This document shows positions 63,135-64,000 of a stretch of DNA of 64,000 nucleotides, in pieces. Position 1 is the stretch's first letter. Every line of letters starts with the position of its first letter. The position numbers and the translations under genes were made by a program. A model generated the notes under the pieces. It did no database searches and had not been told where the DNA came from. It was given only the letters and a program-made list of their open reading frames with translations. Where the stretch lies: the NCBI RefSeq assembly GCF_038397775.1, contig NZ_CP151650.1, positions 4,154,001 to 4,218,000 on the forward strand, written 5' to 3'. Source of the stretch: Pseudomonas sp. RC10. Its GTDB lineage: Bacteria > Pseudomonadota > Gammaproteobacteria > Pseudomonadales > Pseudomonadaceae.

Positions 63135-63163
63135 GTGGTACAACATTTGTTATGTACCAGTAC
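63135..63163. promoter_or_regulatory. spaced inverted repeat GTGGTAC-N12-GTACCAGTAC, MocR operator candidate
   Basis: GTGGTAC at 63135-63141 and GTACCAG at 63154-63160, extending to the palindrome GTACCAGTAC. The half-sites and the 12-base gap are the same as at 60665-60693, with the extended palindrome on the opposite side. It lies 26-54 bases upstream of the isonitrile-hydratase-like gene. Confidence 0.65.
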
Positions 63164-63330
63164 AAATATAGGCTATTGTCTGCCCTGTCAACGAATTTTG
63201 ACGCCGGGGTGAGTACCCACGGGCGGCCTGTCCGGCGTTCCGTCGCTGGGCAGAGCCTTCGGGTGAGCTACGCAGATGGACCAGAGACCGCCCTGTTCAC
63301 TCGACCAGACACACGTTTCTCAGGCCCTTC

Positions 63331-64000
63331 ATGCGCATTCACGTGACCTTCATCGACCGCGTCGGCATCACTCAGGAAGTCCTCGCCCTGCTGGGTGAGC
63401 GCCGCTTCAATCTGGAGGCCGTGGAGATGGTTCCCCCCCACGTCTACATCGATGCGCCAACGCTCGGCGCCGAGGTGCTGGAGGAGTTGCGCGGCGCATT
63501 TCTCGGCGTGAAAGGCGTGCAATCGGTGACGGTGGTCGACATCCTTCCGGGCCAGCGCCGACACCTGCAGCTCGATGCGTTGTTATCTGCCAGCTCCGAC
63601 CCGGTGTTGGCGGTGGATGAGCGCGGGCATGTCTTGCTGGCCAACCCTGCGCTGATAGCTTTGTGCGGACGCGAACCGGCCGGCGAGTCGCTCGCCCAGG
63701 TGTTTGATGACGACGTGCTGCACACGTTGGTCAGCCACGCCTTTCGCTTGCCGATGCGAGAAGTCAGCCTTGGAGGGCGAACCCTGCTGCTCGACGCCAT
63801 GCCGATTAATGCCGCGGGCGCCCTGATCACCCTCTACCCGCCAAGCCGAATCGGCGAGCGGCTGTCGGCGCTGCGCCATGACCCTGCCGGTGGGTTCGAC
63901 GCGATTTTGGGTGCTTCCCAAGCCATTCAAAAGCTCAAGGCGCGAGCGCATCGCGTGGGAGGGCTCGATGCGCCTCTGCTGATTCAAGGCGAGACCGGTA
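63331..64000 (+). CDS. TyrR/GcsR-like sigma-54 activator (N-terminal part)
   Basis: Open to the right edge of the window, 223 codons seen. It begins MRIHVTFIDRVGITQEVLALLGERR, an ACT-type amino acid binding domain (residues about 1-75). A PAS domain follows near 85-150 (DPVLAVDERGHVLLANPALIALCGREPAG). The start of the AAA+ domain is at the end of the window: FDAILGASQAIQKLKARAH and LLIQGETG, the first half of Walker A. The layout is that of the TyrR-like activator GcsR that controls glycine cleavage genes in P. aeruginosa. This identity is probable but not certain without the rest. Confidence 0.82.
   Translation, partial: MRIHVTFIDRVGITQEVLALLGERRFNLEAVEMVPPHVYIDAPTLGAEVLEELRGAFLGVKGVQSVTVVDILPGQRRHLQLDALLSASSDPVLAVDERGHVLLANPALIALCGREPAGESLAQVFDDDVLHTLVSHAFRLPMREVSLGGRTLLLDAMPINAAGALITLYPPSRIGERLSALRHDPAGGFDAILGASQAIQKLKARAHRVGGLDAPLLIQGETG

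Overview
The window looks like a Pseudomonas chromosome (P. fluorescens/P. syringae-type lineage). This rests on gene content typical of the genus (FosA, KatG, FecIRA-type iron uptake, an RND pump operon, many LysR, GntR and AraC regulators), high GC coding DNA, and dense intergenic Pseudomonas-type REP hairpins of several families. I saw no rRNA, tRNA, CRISPR or prophage.

Layout. 1-2.1 kb: end of a DUF1345 membrane protein, then a D-2-hydroxyacid dehydrogenase/nicotinamidase pair. 2.4-4 kb: an acetyltransferase and a formate/nitrite-type channel. 4.2-6.2 kb: a two-component system. 6.3-7.2 kb: a zeta-type toxin coupled to an unlisted 52-residue partner. 7.6-14 kb: a lipoprotein and a permease-adaptor-outer membrane channel RND operon. 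14.2-15.6 kb: an IS3-family (IS150-like) element. 15.7-22.8 kb: two catabolic modules (MFS plus COG4091-type dehydrogenase with LysR; MFS plus PDC-hydrolase-like amidohydrolase with a HutC-type GntR). 23.1-25.3 kb: a beta-propeller-like protein followed by a CdtB-like nuclease with an extra N-terminal domain. 25.4-33.7 kb: a complete Nit1C cyanide/nitrogen-starvation cluster (nitB to nitH) divergent from a PAS/sigma-54 activator. The shared intergenic region shows a sigma-54 promoter, an IHF site and two tandem inverted repeats suited to be the activator's sites. 33.8-34.4 kb: a HigBA-like toxin-antitoxin pair. 34.5-38.7 kb: a FecIRA-type iron-citrate-like uptake system. 39-46.7 kb: GST, KatG, GNAT, SDR/AraC and EamA/LysR pairs; the last LysR gene lacks any ordinary start codon. 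46.85-48.27 kb: a second, inverted copy of the same IS, inserted inside a 150-bp tandem repeat. 48.6-53.7 kb: SDR/LysR, FosA, a thioredoxin-like protein, a 235-bp tandem duplication, an Hsp20 gene with a possible RNA thermometer, and an MlaA-family lipoprotein. 53.9-57.2 kb: a second two-component system, a hypothetical gene and a GNAT. 57.2-63.1 kb: an M20 hydrolase-DUF485-ActP operon, a MocR regulator and an isonitrile-hydratase-like gene; both metabolic promoters carry the same spaced operator. The window ends inside a TyrR/GcsR-like sigma-54 activator.

The most interesting parts are the propeller/CdtB-like pair, the Nit1C cluster with its readable sigma-54 control region, the reversed zeta toxin/small-protein pair, the Hsp20 RNA thermometer candidate and the shared MocR-type operators. 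All family calls are by reading the sequences; no searches were run.
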